From Setoptus koraiensis (Eukaryota; Arthropoda), in NCBI GenBank assembly GCA_048013815.1, contig CM106586.1, positions 18,042,001 through 18,106,000 on the forward strand: a stretch of DNA of 64,000 nucleotides, read 5' to 3'. Both the position numbers and the translations under genes were made by a program. Each line of letters begins with the position of its first letter. The first letter of the stretch is position 1. A model generated the notes under the pieces. The model was not told the origin of the DNA and did not search any database. It worked only from the letters and a program-made list of their open reading frames with translations. Shown piece by piece: positions 12,028 to 21,933 of this stretch.

Positions 12028-12168
12028 TTTGTTGCTGCTGCTGTTGCCGTCGCTGTTGTTGCTGTCGTTTGTGTGTTGTTGTTGCTGTTGTTTGTGTGTT
12101 GTTGTTGCTGTTGTTTGTATGCTGTTGTTGCTGTTGTTTGTATGCTGTTGTGGCGGCTGTTGCGGCTG
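12028..12168. repeat. GTTGTTGCT/GTTTGTGT trinucleotide-rich array
   Basis: Mixed gttgttgct and gttgtttgtatgct units (CAACAG complement). Poly-Leu/Cys/Val false translations result. Confidence 0.8.
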
Positions 12169-12544
12169 CCGAGAAGACGGCGAGCATCGCGGCTAATCAA
12201 TTGACAACACACAAACAAACAGCCAGACGAGACAGACGAGAGTCTGCTAATGATGCGGCTTCATTATCTCGGCGCTCATTATTGTTGTTGTTGGCGGTTG
12301 TTGATCGACTTTTCATTGGCATGTATCGGCGGCGTCTGGCCAGTATCAGCGTGGCTGCGCTGGCTCGATTTGCGGGAGGCGCCGTTAACGCCGAACAGTT
12401 TATACGCGCCGGCCATTAGGCCCATTACACTGGTAATCGCGCTCGTTATCCAGCCCGCGGATTGCAGTGTCCAGTAATGGTGCCACGCAATACCCACAGT
12501 GTCCGCGCCGGCCAGACGCGCAGCCAGCCGCGACACAATATAGG

Positions 12545-12595
12545 CCGGCGATACGTAATACCCGGGCGCGGCGCCGGGGTATTACGTATCGCCGG
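12545..12595. repeat. Near-perfect palindrome (hairpin)
   Basis: Left arm ccggcgatacgtaatacc and right arm ggtattacgtatcgccgg are exact reverse complements over 18 bp. They are extended by a C/G run with one indel and separated by a GC-only loop. Symmetric TACGTA cores lie in each arm. Confidence 0.8.
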
Positions 12596-13202
12596 ACTCG
12601 GGCGGCCTGAGTGCGGCGCGGTGTTTTCGCACTGCGATATTGTGCTGGTGTGGCGCTTGCATCGCTTGCGCGCCGTTGTGCCATTTCGGCACCACCATTG
12701 CGGTGAAATGTTGGCCGGCCATTCGAGAATCAATTGCCGAATTGAGAGCTGACCGGCAACTCTAATGGCACCGCCGACAGCGACCGCAGACCCACTAAAC
12801 GATCCGATCGGGCGCGTCCGTCCCTCGGCGGCCTCCGCAGCGCCGAGTCAGCCGCTCGCCCGTCCGCCGCTCGCCCGTTCGCATTGTCGAGCGTTCGAAT
12901 GCTCGCCCGTTCGGACGACTGTTCGCACGCTGACGGACCGAACGGCTTCGGCGGCGGCCGCGCATTGTGCGGCGCGAGCAGATTCCAGCGCTTGCACGAG
13001 CTGCCCGCCTGGGCCGTGCGGTTCGTCAGCGTGCGTGGCAACTCGTGCCAGACAATGGACGAACGCGAATGTGGCCAGCGAAAAAGAAGGCCATTCTTTT
13101 GATTCTTTCGCGTGCTCGCCTCTTTGTCATTTCGCTGCGCTTCGGAACGCGGCGTCGGGTGAGCCAAATGAGGCACACACACACACACTAATGTCGATAG
13201 CC

Positions 13203-13260
13203 GTGATTTGTGGCCGGGATAAAGGGCCGGTGGCGAGCGGCGCCTTATCCCGGCACAAAT
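13203..13260. repeat. Imperfect inverted repeat around CCGGGATAA
   Basis: Left arm atttgtggccgggataaagg pairs with right arm ccttatcccggcacaaat with two single-base bulges. Another ccgggataaa lies at about 17087. Confidence 0.6.
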
Positions 13261-13962
13261 GCGCCACAAGCCGCACAAATGCGCCACAACCGCAGCGCCA
13301 ATTGCGGGTTGTGCCGGCCGAGAGGGAGCATGCGAAAATATGATGATGACGAGGGCAAAAATGGACAAAAATAAAGTCAAAAAACAGGCCCAATGATGAG
13401 ATTTAAATTCATTTGCTTCTCTCGCTCCGATTGGCACAGGCGCACGCACCCAGCGGCCGCTGGCGGCCATTAAATTGGCGGCGCGCCCGCCCCTCTAACC
13501 CGATTGTCTCGAGCGGGACCCGCTGACCGGCGCTCTCTCGCGCGACAGCGGCTCGCCTGTTCGCGAGATGCCGCTGACAACTGACGAACCGCCGCCGCTG
13601 AAATGACGCCCGCCCGAACGCCGCAATCCCAACGCCCGAACGCCGTCGTCCCAACGCTCGAAGGCGATCCGCTCGGGACAGATATCGCGGCGCGTGCGCG
13701 CCCGTTTAGGCGCACCAATATAGGCCAAAATAGGTTTGCGCGCAAACGGCGAGCCGGCACAGCGCGCGGCTGTGCCGCGTATCGGCAGTGTCTTGCAGCG
13801 TCTGACAGTGCTCATGATAATCGCTCATGATATCGGTCCGACGGTGCGCTCATAATGTTGGCACAATATCCGACAGTGCGCCCACAAAATCGGCCCAATC
13901 GGCACAGTATCCGACGGCGGGTTCGAACGAACGCGTCTTGTATGAATGATCGAGGTACTCAC

Positions 13963-15009
13963 CTGGTGGTCGGGCGTTGAGGCGGCGCTGGAGCCGTCGT
14001 GGTGGCCCATGTGGTGATGGGACTGATGATGGTGATGACCGCCGTGATGATGGTGCCCGAGCGCGCCGCTACCCGACGCGGCGCCGGTTCCGGTGGGGCC
14101 GGTGGCGGAACCGTTGCTGCTAGAATTATTGCTGCTACTTGTTTCTTGTTTGAAGGACGACGAGGGCGTTGAGTTGCCGTTTGTGCCGCCGTGATGAATG
14201 GGATTCAATTGATGATTATTTGTTGTTGTTGCGGTTGTTGTTGTTGACGACGACGAGGGCGACGATGACGATGTTAACATTGGTGGAATATGCTGATGAT
14301 GGTGTCCTTGTTGTTGTTGCTGATGATAAGCTGCGTGCTGTTGTTGTTCTTGTTTGCTGGCCGACGACGACGACGACGAGTTGTTGTTGTTGTTGTTGTG
14401 CTGCTGATGATGACCACTGGCCGACGATTGCTGCTGCTGATGTGAGTGAGCTTGCTGATGGTCAGCATCGTCGTTGTTGTCATTATTAAGATCATCACTG
14501 GGCCGAGCGGAATTAGTGTCCCGTTCGTCTATAACTAAATCAATGGGCATTTTGCCCTTGAGACAATTGATGTAACGCTGACAAAAATTGTCGCACAATT
14601 GATGAACCTTCTCCAATTCTAATAAATGGAAGCGCAACATTTGTATGGCTTGCACCATGAACGAATCCAATTCTGGCGATGTTGTTGTGTAATTCTGATA
14701 CTGGATTGATTGAGGATTTTCGCGTAGCGAACGCGCAAACGATTTTATGTCGTCCGTGAACGACTCACTAGAGAACACGACGCCCGTGTCGCTAATGTCT
14801 CTTGGCGAGCTGGTGGCCAGTTCGCACTTTTGAAATATAGACGACAACAGATTGTATAGGGGGTGCTGCCTGATTTGTTCGTAATGGTGACTGTTAAGCT
14901 GGTTGGCCACGGCCGAGGCGGCCGCGGACGCGTTGTTGGCCGCCTGGGCGTACATGGACGCGGCGGGGTCCATCGAGGTGGTGGCGCCGTAGTGGTGCGC
15001 TTCGTACAT
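13963..15009 (-). CDS. hth: homothorax, first coding exon with Meis/PKNOX N-terminal domain
   Basis: TALE-class homeodomain transcription factor. The N-terminal Meis domain binds Extradenticle/PBC and drives its nuclear localisation. The exon runs from ATG (15009) for 349 codons to a clean donor cag|gtgagt, phase 0. After a short Ala/Asn-rich leader, residues 49-164 form the Meis domain: [31 protein letters not shown], then the hallmark block [19 protein letters not shown] (124-142) and [16 protein letters not shown] (149-164). The HM-A/HM-B blocks are recognisable but diverged from insect and vertebrate forms, and the inter-block segment has an insert (QYQNYTT). Residues 170-349 are low complexity (Gln, His, Asn, Ser). 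The ATG context (ggcagcagcATGT) is acceptable and no longer in-frame start was preferred. The protein continues into the exon at 5614. The homeodomain is not in the window. Confidence 0.93.
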
Positions 15010-15044
15010 GCTGCTGCCTACTCTGTCTGGCTGGCCTCTGACGA

Positions 15045-15490
15045 TTTTCCGCGATTTCTGACGATTTTCGTCTGTCTGTGCGCGACGATTTCGGCGTTGT
15101 TGGTCTATCTGTGCGCGACGATTTTCGGCGCTTTTCGTCTATTCGTACGCGATGGTTTTCAGCTAATTCGGCGATTTTCGGCCAATTCGGCGACTCTCGG
15201 CGCTTTGTGCGCGACTATTTTTGCAAATTTTTGACGATTTTCGGCGGTCTTCGCGCGACGATTTCGGGCGATTTCAGGCGATTTTCGGCGATTTTTCACG
15301 ATCACTTGGCGATTTCTGCACGATCACTCTGTGCGATGGCGCGCCGATTTGCACACGATCTCTTGCTACAGCACGGAATTCGGCGACGATTTCACGATGC
15401 TCGCCGCTGACAATTTGACAATTTCGCGCGACTTTCGCACGCTCTCTGCACAATTCTTCGCACAATTCTGGGCGCAATTCTGGGCGCAAT
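15045..15490. repeat. Degenerate CGATTTTCGG array in the homothorax leader/promoter
   Basis: Twenty or so variably spaced copies of cgattttcgg, gcgacgatttt or cgatttctg, reading ccgaaaatcg in the sense of homothorax. The last copies before 15490 change to gcgcaattctggg (two exact copies). Confidence 0.75.
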
Positions 15491-15988
15491 TCACTTGCTG
15501 CTTCGCTTGTGTCAGCACGCGCCGCTTCCGGTCTCGCCGAGCTACAAATGACACTGTGATGTATGAGTTATGGCGTAAATGAGCTGGATAAGGTGAACAG
15601 AGGGCGCTGACAAACAAACGGCTACTAGTGTGCTGATGATACAACTGCGATGATGTGACTGCGTCTATTTGATCAATTTGAATCAATATTTTGCTTGCCT
15701 CTCAGCCCCCTCATTTTGACTGGCTGCCAGCGCGAGTGCGCACGCGCGCAACGAGCCCCGCGCATGCGCCCGGCCCGCCGGCCCAGGGCGTCGAAACTGC
15801 CGGGCGACATCTGGCGACGCGCAAACGCACCGCCCGCATTATATATGTTGGCGCCCTCTATTATAGCGCCAATCTCAAAATGACGCCAGCGCCGCCGAGT
15901 CACATTACGCATGCCACAGTAAGCACTACGTAATGCGTAATGTGTAGCCAATGAGACACGGCGCCCTCTGGTGGGCGGCGCGGCCACT

Positions 15989-16100
15989 GCCGCACTCGGC
16001 CGAGCCCGACGGCCGCACTCGGCCGAGCCCGACGGCCGCACTCAGCAGACCCGACGGCCGCACTCAGCGGACCCGACGGCCGCACTCGGCAGACCCGACA
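15989..16100. repeat. 22-bp tandem repeat (cgacggccgcactcggccga)
   Basis: Five copies of a 21-23-bp unit. The last three replace cggccgag with agcagac or cggcagac. Confidence 0.85.
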
Positions 16101-16468
16101 GGCTGGGCCGGTTGGCGGCCGGTCGGCGGCCGGTTTGAGTCGGCCGTGAGCCGCCGTGACAAGTCTGGGCGGTGCCACGGCGCCATTGTGGCCGGCAGCG
16201 CTGGCCCAGCAAATGTTGTCAGTCGAGTTCGGCGGGCGCGCATTGTCTGGACAAGTTTGAGACAAACTTGTCCGGCAAGCCCGGCCCGCTGCGCTCGGGC
16301 GGCCGCGGCTCACCTGTGCGACCTGTCAGACAACTATGAGAGTGATGGACACTTTCGCGCCGCCACAGCTAGCCACACATACAACCTGTATGACGCAAGC
16401 GCAACGCCACCAGCCGACAGTAGACAGCGGACAGGTGCAGTTCGCTGGCAAGCGAGTCGGCGAGCCGG

Positions 16469-16531
16469 CCAACAGTGCGACAGCGCAACAGTGTAACAGC
16501 GCAACTGTGCAACAGCGCAACAGCGCGACAG
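16469..16531. repeat. Degenerate gcaacagcgcaacagtg array
   Basis: Seven imperfect 8-9-bp units based on acagcgca and acagtgtga. Confidence 0.7.
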
Positions 16532-16715
16532 AACAGGTTGGCTCTCGCGAGAGAGAATTCGGTATAAAAAGTATTGTTTTGCGTGAGCAAAGGCAACAAA
16601 CTGGCCCGCCAACTGGAAACAAAGGATGAATTATGGGGCTCAACGGGATACGCGCCAGTGAATAACGGATTGGTATTGCGTAACACAAGGATTGAGCGTT
16701 TGTGATTACGTGTCC

Positions 16716-16776
16716 GCCACATAACACGGCGCCACATAACACGGCGCCACATAACACGGCGCCACATAACACGGCG
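16716..16776. repeat. 15-bp tandem repeat (ccacataacacggcg)
   Basis: Four perfect or near-perfect copies. Period divisible by three, hence open frames on both strands. Confidence 0.9.
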
Positions 16777-16946
16777 CAACAGGGCATGGCGCATGCGGCA
16801 AGCCACGTAGGCACTTGTTGCGTGGGTTGCGCTTGTTGTTGTTGTTTGCTGGCTGTTGGCTGTCGCTTGTTGTGGCCAGACTTGTTTTATCGCTGCCCTC
16901 GCTCACCTGTGCCGACGGTCACCTTGTGCGACCACCGACCGACACT

Positions 16947-17008
16947 GCCCGAGCGGCCGGCTGACGTGGCCCGAGCGGCCGGCTGACGCTGTCAGAGCGA
17001 CCGATCGG
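16947..17008. repeat. GAGCGGCCGGCTGACG tandem repeat
   Basis: Two 20-bp copies (cccgagcggccggctgacg) followed by decayed gtcagagcgaccg units. Confidence 0.75.
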
Positions 17009-17125
17009 CGCCGTCAGAGCGACCGCCTCTGTGGACGGAGCGGCCGCCCGACACACACCAAGCTCGCTGTTCGGGACAAATGGTAGCCGGGATAAATGAG
17101 CGTCACAAATGAATCAGCAAGTCGC

Positions 17126-17152
17126 TGTGTGTGTGTGTGTGTGTGTGTGTGT
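17126..17152. repeat. (GT)n microsatellite
   Basis: About 13 GT dinucleotides at the boundary between GC-rich flank and AT-rich island. Confidence 0.9.
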
Positions 17153-17401
17153 CTAATCACACACAATCAACAATTAGCCAACAGTAACACAAGTAATTAA
17201 TTATCTGCCCAAGTATCGATAATTTCATCAAGTTGTTTTGTCAAGTTTGTTGTTGTTTTTGTGCCGGCATCAGTTGATTTAGCACAATTTTATCAATTAA
17301 TTTGCTAATTGATTCATTATCAAATTGGGCGATTTGTTGGCGATTATTAAACTTGGCCAACTTGCGCCGGTCAACACAATCTAATTATCGATAATTACTA
17401 C

Positions 17402-17447
17402 AAGTCGCTCGTCACTAATAATAATCATTATTAGTGACGAGCGACTT
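17402..17447. repeat. Perfect hairpin, 21-bp arms, 4-nt loop
   Basis: Arm aagtcgctcgtcactaata (plus at) is followed by loop aatc and its exact reverse complement. No target-site duplication was seen at the ends. Confidence 0.9.
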
Positions 17448-17470
17448 TGTGTCGCCTTGTTGTGCCCTGC

Positions 17471-17493
17471 TCTCCCTCTCTCTCTCTCTCTCT
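17471..17493. repeat. (CT)n microsatellite
   Basis: CT dinucleotide tract with one CCC interruption. Confidence 0.85.
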
Positions 17494-18031
17494 GTCGTGT
17501 TGCACGTTTGTTACACTACTCATGCCTGATACAATTAAAGAGACAATTACAGAGATAGATATAATAATAACAAATCATCGCTAGCACAAACACTCACTTG
17601 AGCAGACAGTGATGATAAGTCGGTGATAATCATTGCCGACAAAACATTTGTCGATGTCTGTCTTGGCGAGCTCGTCTGGCATCCTCCATTGATGGCATCT
17701 CTGGCGGCTCAGCTCGACTCGGCTCGCTTAGGCTGTTATTGAATCATCATCACCATCATAATATATCATCAATTCCTGGAATCTAACCGTATTATGTACC
17801 GTGTGCAAATCTGCCGATGCCTTCAGCCGCAGTTCAGGGAAAAACCGCTCGAGGTCGCTTTTTGTACACGCATTTTTCGTGCGTGACATGCAATGAGCAA
17901 TAGAAAAACAAATCAACAAGAAAAAAAGAAGAAAAAACGTAATATTTATCGAGACACCTCAAGGTTTTCAGTGCATTTTCAGGCTGACGCCAGCACCCCT
18001 CGTGTCTTTTCCTTGAACTACAGCCGAACTA

Positions 18032-18075
18032 CTCTATTTGCTATTATTCTAAATATATAATAATAGCAAATAGAG
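18032..18075. repeat. Perfect hairpin, 17-bp arms, 10-nt loop
   Basis: ctctatttgctattatt pairs with aataatagcaaatagag across ctaaatatat. Confidence 0.9.
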
Positions 18076-19407
18076 ATAATATGACACATAGTTACAATTT
18101 GTATATTGTTATTATTATCAGCCAGCAGTGTGTGATATATGGTTAGAGAGAGAGAGCGCGACCTGGTGATGATTGCTCGTTGTTTCGATAATCTCGAACT
18201 CCACTTAGACTCAAATGAGAGCAATTTCGGGTGCATTTAATCAAGTATTTGTTTGCTTGCATTGTGTGCCGAGAGGTTGCCTCGCGTTGATGATCAAATC
18301 GCGTTTATTCAATTATTCCATTGTGTTTATCAGAGTGCCACTTACTAGTTTCAGTAAATGGTGCTCCGCATTCAGTGAGCTGTGTATTTATATGATTAAT
18401 ATGATTGTATCAATAAATTTTGCCGGTTTTGACAAAATCGGGCACCCTTTATGATTTGATAGAGTGTTGATAGTTATTAGACATTGACAAGAGTCGAGCT
18501 TGTTAGATCGAGTTGTAACGAGTATTGACTTTCAATTGATACGACAACAATTATAATCAATCGAGAGTCAAATCAGTCAAGAACATGTGCGCCAAAAATG
18601 TTTCCACCGGCAACCTATATCATCGAGTGTGTAACTTTTTAGCGAGCTGCCAACTAATTGGTAACTAATTATTAAGTGTTCAACCTTGCACGCCATTTAT
18701 TCGTATGTTGCCTTCATCGCGATATTTGTCAGCGTCAACAATAGCCGCCAAGATCGCAAGCCAGATATCATACAAATAAATTATGGAGACTGGCCAAACC
18801 AAATGATATCTCATGTCGATTAGGCTCTCATTTCAAACGCGACTTCAGCGTGCTTCTGGCTGGCTTTTCATATCGGCCTCGATCACCTTGACTACTGTTG
18901 TGGCGCCGAGTCGGGCCTCCTTCTTTTCGCTCAACGTTCCATGATCTAATTATATGTGTGCATGACATAACTGCATGCCGGTTGCTAGCAACAGTTAAAC
19001 GGATAAATGCCGCTTGTTACAAGCGAATGTTTCAATTGCCGTTGTCTACCAAATATCTGCCACCAAATATCCTTTTGACCGTGACCATGCAACGTAACCG
19101 GCCGGCCGGCCAGCCAAATGCCGATATTGTGTCATGTTTATTGCCACTTTGCGCTGCTTTACGACTGCCAAACGGCACGAATAACATAACAATAAATAAG
19201 GTAACGTAATAATATATTTATTTGCATACTTGTTTCAATCATCGGACGGTGCCAGATTTGTGACGCGTAGTCTCGTTGGCGCATTCGGCCACAAACAATT
19301 GTTACCATTGTCATAACCGGTTCAATACCATAACCGCTTATGTCATAAAATCTATTTCAAGGATGTTCGAGCCAACGCTCTGCTGGCTGCTCAATTGCTC
19401 AGCCCTA

Positions 19408-19480
19408 ATAATAACTGAACTAATATTGACTGAACTAATAATGACTGAACTAATAATGACTGAACTAATAATGACTGAAA
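19408..19480. repeat. 15-bp tandem repeat (aataatgactgaact)
   Basis: Four to five copies of aactaataatgactg, the first ones with aatattgactg. Confidence 0.85.
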
Positions 19481-19701
19481 GCTGCTGGCGGAATTATTAG
19501 GAATTAGCAGTTATTATTATGTATCATATTATGCAACAAACATGAGTGGCGCACTAATTAGTTGTGGCGCAACAATTGCTATTTTTGGACATTGGCGGCT
19601 CGAATAGCCCGACCGATCAAGCCCCGTTGCATATATTTGGTTTGATGCCAGTCGTAACCCAAATATATCCAGCCAACAGTCGCAGACAACAGCACCGTCG
19701 A

Positions 19702-19730
19702 TATAAAAACTGTCGCAAAGCCATTGGTCA
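19702..19730 (+). promoter_or_regulatory. TATA box and initiator of the Gly/Tyr peptide gene
   Basis: TATAAAAA starts at 19702 and a TCAGCG initiator-like element has its A at 19730, a spacing of 28 bp as expected for arthropod core promoters. A second TCAGTT initiator-like site lies at about 19752. The coding start is at 19962, giving a leader of about 230 nt. Confidence 0.55.
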
Positions 19731-19961
19731 GCGACATTAGTCGATTAGCTGTCAGTTCGCAAGCAACAACTAGATATCGATTGTTCTTTTCTCACCAATA
19801 GCCACAACCAAGTCAAACAGTCGAAAACAAGACAGTCGAAAACAAGATAATCGAAAACTCGGCAGCAAATCGAAAATTGAGCCTCATCAAGAGCCCAACG
19901 ACATCAACCAACACAACTCAGAGAAAATTAATTGTGCAATCAGGCAAACAAGTGTATCATC

Positions 19962-20709
19962 ATGCAGCCACTGGTGAGTAGATCGTTCATTTACACCAAA
20001 AGTGTCTATCCATGGGCCACCCTTCTTCTGGCCACTCAAATCCATGACGTACGATCTTGATTGTTCACTGACAAACTAAATCCAAACGTCAACAACATGA
20101 ATCACATCTAAATTGTCCATCTATCTGCTCAACAACAACAACAACAACAACAATTGTCACAATCATCGTCATTATCCTTATCAATAGTGTTTCAAAGTGA
20201 GCCTGTGTTTGGTGGCTCTGTTAGTCAGCGTATGCATCTTATTCAAGGCCACCTCAAATGTTGAGGCCACATTTGCAATAAATATCTGGAAGCACAGATA
20301 TCCATTCTTCGGAGGCTATCATGGTTACGGATACCCCATTTATGGCAAGTATACCTACCGGACTAACTCAACTCAAATCAATCTAGATCAACAGCAATCA
20401 ACACGCAGTTCTAACACATATTTGTCACTTGTTTTTGTTTGTGTCTAGGTGGATATGGCGGATATGGTTACGGTGGCATAGGCATTGGAGGCATAGGAGG
20501 GTGAGTAGTAATCTGGGTAGTATTTTGAGTTGTTTCCGCTCACAATTTGGTTGTTAGCCGAAGCAAACAACCAAATCTGACTCATCGCTCAATTGTGCAA
20601 ATACAAGCCCTTTATCACTGCCTTTATCCATAATTCAATATTTGGAACAAAACACATTAACTCTCATCACTTGTTGTTACTATCTAGGTATGGCTATGGT
20701 AAACGATAA
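19962..20709 (+). CDS. Secreted glycine/tyrosine-rich peptide precursor, four exons
   Basis: Model: exons 19962-19973, 20188-20344, 20449-20500 and 20688-20709, giving 80 residues. Splice sites are ctg|gtgagt...caatag|t, atg|gcaagt...tctag|g and agg|gtgagt...tctag|g. Phases are 0, 1 and 2 and all agree. The second intron begins with GC, not GT. The only nearby GT would break the glycine-rich frame, so a GC-AG intron is the best reading. The protein starts MQPLCFKVSLCLVALLVSV, a clear signal peptide probably cleaved after SNVEA. The mature part has HRYPFFGGYHGYGYPIYGG, then repeated GYGG/GGIG units, and ends YGYGKR-stop. Such Gly/Tyr peptides are known as cuticular, silk-like or antimicrobial/neuropeptide-like (YGGYG) secretions in ecdysozoans. 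The terminal GKR would fit a C-terminal amidation and dibasic signal. Function is inferred only; no closer family was recognised. Confidence 0.8.
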
Positions 20710-21102
20710 GTCAATAATCAGTCATTGGATTTACCGAGGGCGACACATTGAGTCTGGCACTTGATAGGGAACTTGGCATTTTACTATTATTTTATTATTA
20801 TTATTATTGGATAGCATCTTACGATATGATTAATATACAATTGTGTGTATTGTCATTAACTATGTTGCCAGTGCAACCATGTAACAAGCGACCAACTAGC
20901 GACCAACTGATAATCAGCAGGAAACCTGACAAGTACCAAGTGCCAAGATATACCTTTACCTCTACCTACATGATCGTATCTGAAATATTAATTAATCAAT
21001 TAATGTCATGACTGAAATTAATTTTTCATATAGTTATTACTATCACTCGTTCGCTGTTAACCATTGGCACATAAGCGAGCTTAAATTATTTTATTATTAT
21101 AT

Positions 21103-21167
<65 letters not shown>

Positions 21168-21663
21168 GTTTCATCTTGAAATGAAAATGATTAAATCAGG
21201 AAAATCTGACAAAATATCACAAAGACGAAAAGACAAAACTATGGCCAATTAATGATCGTTATCTACTAAGTTATTGTCAACAACACAATTGACACACTGC
21301 ATGGGTTAAAGAGGTTATACAAGAGAGTCAATTAATAATGATATCATATATTATATCATCATTAGTAGCAGTATCATCATAAAGCTTAGTTGCGAAATAT
21401 TATGGTATGTATACAACTCATTGGTACATGTGCCTCTCTACAAGATGTGTAGATAGATGATGGCTATGAGAGATGAGAATCGTATCATGAGACATCTATT
21501 GTATCATTGTTGTTTACATAGAAAGTGAAAAAGAAAAACAATAAGACACCGTACTATTCTTATTATATTATCCATCAATATATAGATTGAGCGTGAATCT
21601 CGTTCAATTTTCATTAACTTGACGCATACATCATAGTGCCCTTTTTTGTTCTTCTTCTTCTAC
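20710..21663. other. Intergenic, AT-rich
   Basis: Contains the 3' flank of the peptide gene, where I find no clear AATAAA, and a TA microsatellite. No gene is supported. An 87-codon frame at 20748-21011 is rich in stop-free AT repeats and has no recognisable features. Confidence 0.5.
21106..21155. repeat. (TA)n microsatellite
   Basis: About 25 TA dinucleotides, the longest TA tract in the window, followed by GTTGTTGTT. Confidence 0.95.
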
Positions 21664-21669
21664 TTTATT
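21664..21669 (-). terminator. Polyadenylation signal of SPAG7
   Basis: AATAAA on the minus strand, 265 nt past the SPAG7 stop codon. Confidence 0.5.
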
Positions 21670-21933
21670 GCCCTGTTTCTTGGCACGTTCCAATTAATCT
21701 TGATCGGAGGATTCCATGAAATAGTCGGAAAGTCAGCCAAAAGTCTTTTGTGAATTATTTGGAACTTGAAAAATCATTCGAGGCGGATGTTGTTGTTGTA
21801 AATTGTTTTGGTGAAAGCTTCCGAGATCGTGTTCAATCAGGCGCTATGATTCATAATTATCTAGAATTGTTCCTGGTTCGGAGACATTATGTACATTATC
21901 AAACAGGCCCAGCTAACAACAGACGGGGCAGCT

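Larger units (their letters stand above)
5816..13962 (-). other. hth: homothorax intron, 8.1 kb
   Basis: The intron runs from the donor cag|gtgagt at 13962 to the acceptor gcaaacag at 5816. It contains no supported gene. It is filled with tandem arrays (listed separately), GT, CAG and GAC microsatellites and one long palindrome near 12.57 kb. Long introns are typical of Meis/homothorax genes. Any enhancers cannot be picked out by eye. Confidence 0.6.
15010..17100. other. Upstream region of homothorax
   Basis: No gene is supported. On the minus strand this is the expected 5' leader and promoter region of homothorax. The first 500 bp are a degenerate GATTTTCGGC array. Further out are a 22-bp GC-rich tandem array, a CAACAG-like tract and a 15-bp array, all listed separately. 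No TATA box or clear initiator could be assigned. Confidence 0.5.
17101..19690. other. AT-rich intergenic region, left edge of gene island
   Basis: Base composition shifts to AT-rich near 17.15 kb. I see a GT tract, a CT tract, two perfect hairpins and a short tandem array. A 63-codon open frame on the minus strand (17728-17919) has a coding-like look, with a KSDLERFFPEL segment, but I recognise no family, acceptor or partner exon, so I do not call it. Confidence 0.5.

Noticed and set aside
13830-13962. Extension of the homothorax frame past 13963 ([16 protein letters not shown] onward)
   Set aside because: This is read-through into the intron after a consensus donor. The linker continues correctly only when spliced to 5815.
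17728-17919. 63-codon minus-strand frame with KSDLERFFPEL
   Set aside because: Coding-like composition but no acceptor, partner exon or family; too short to call.
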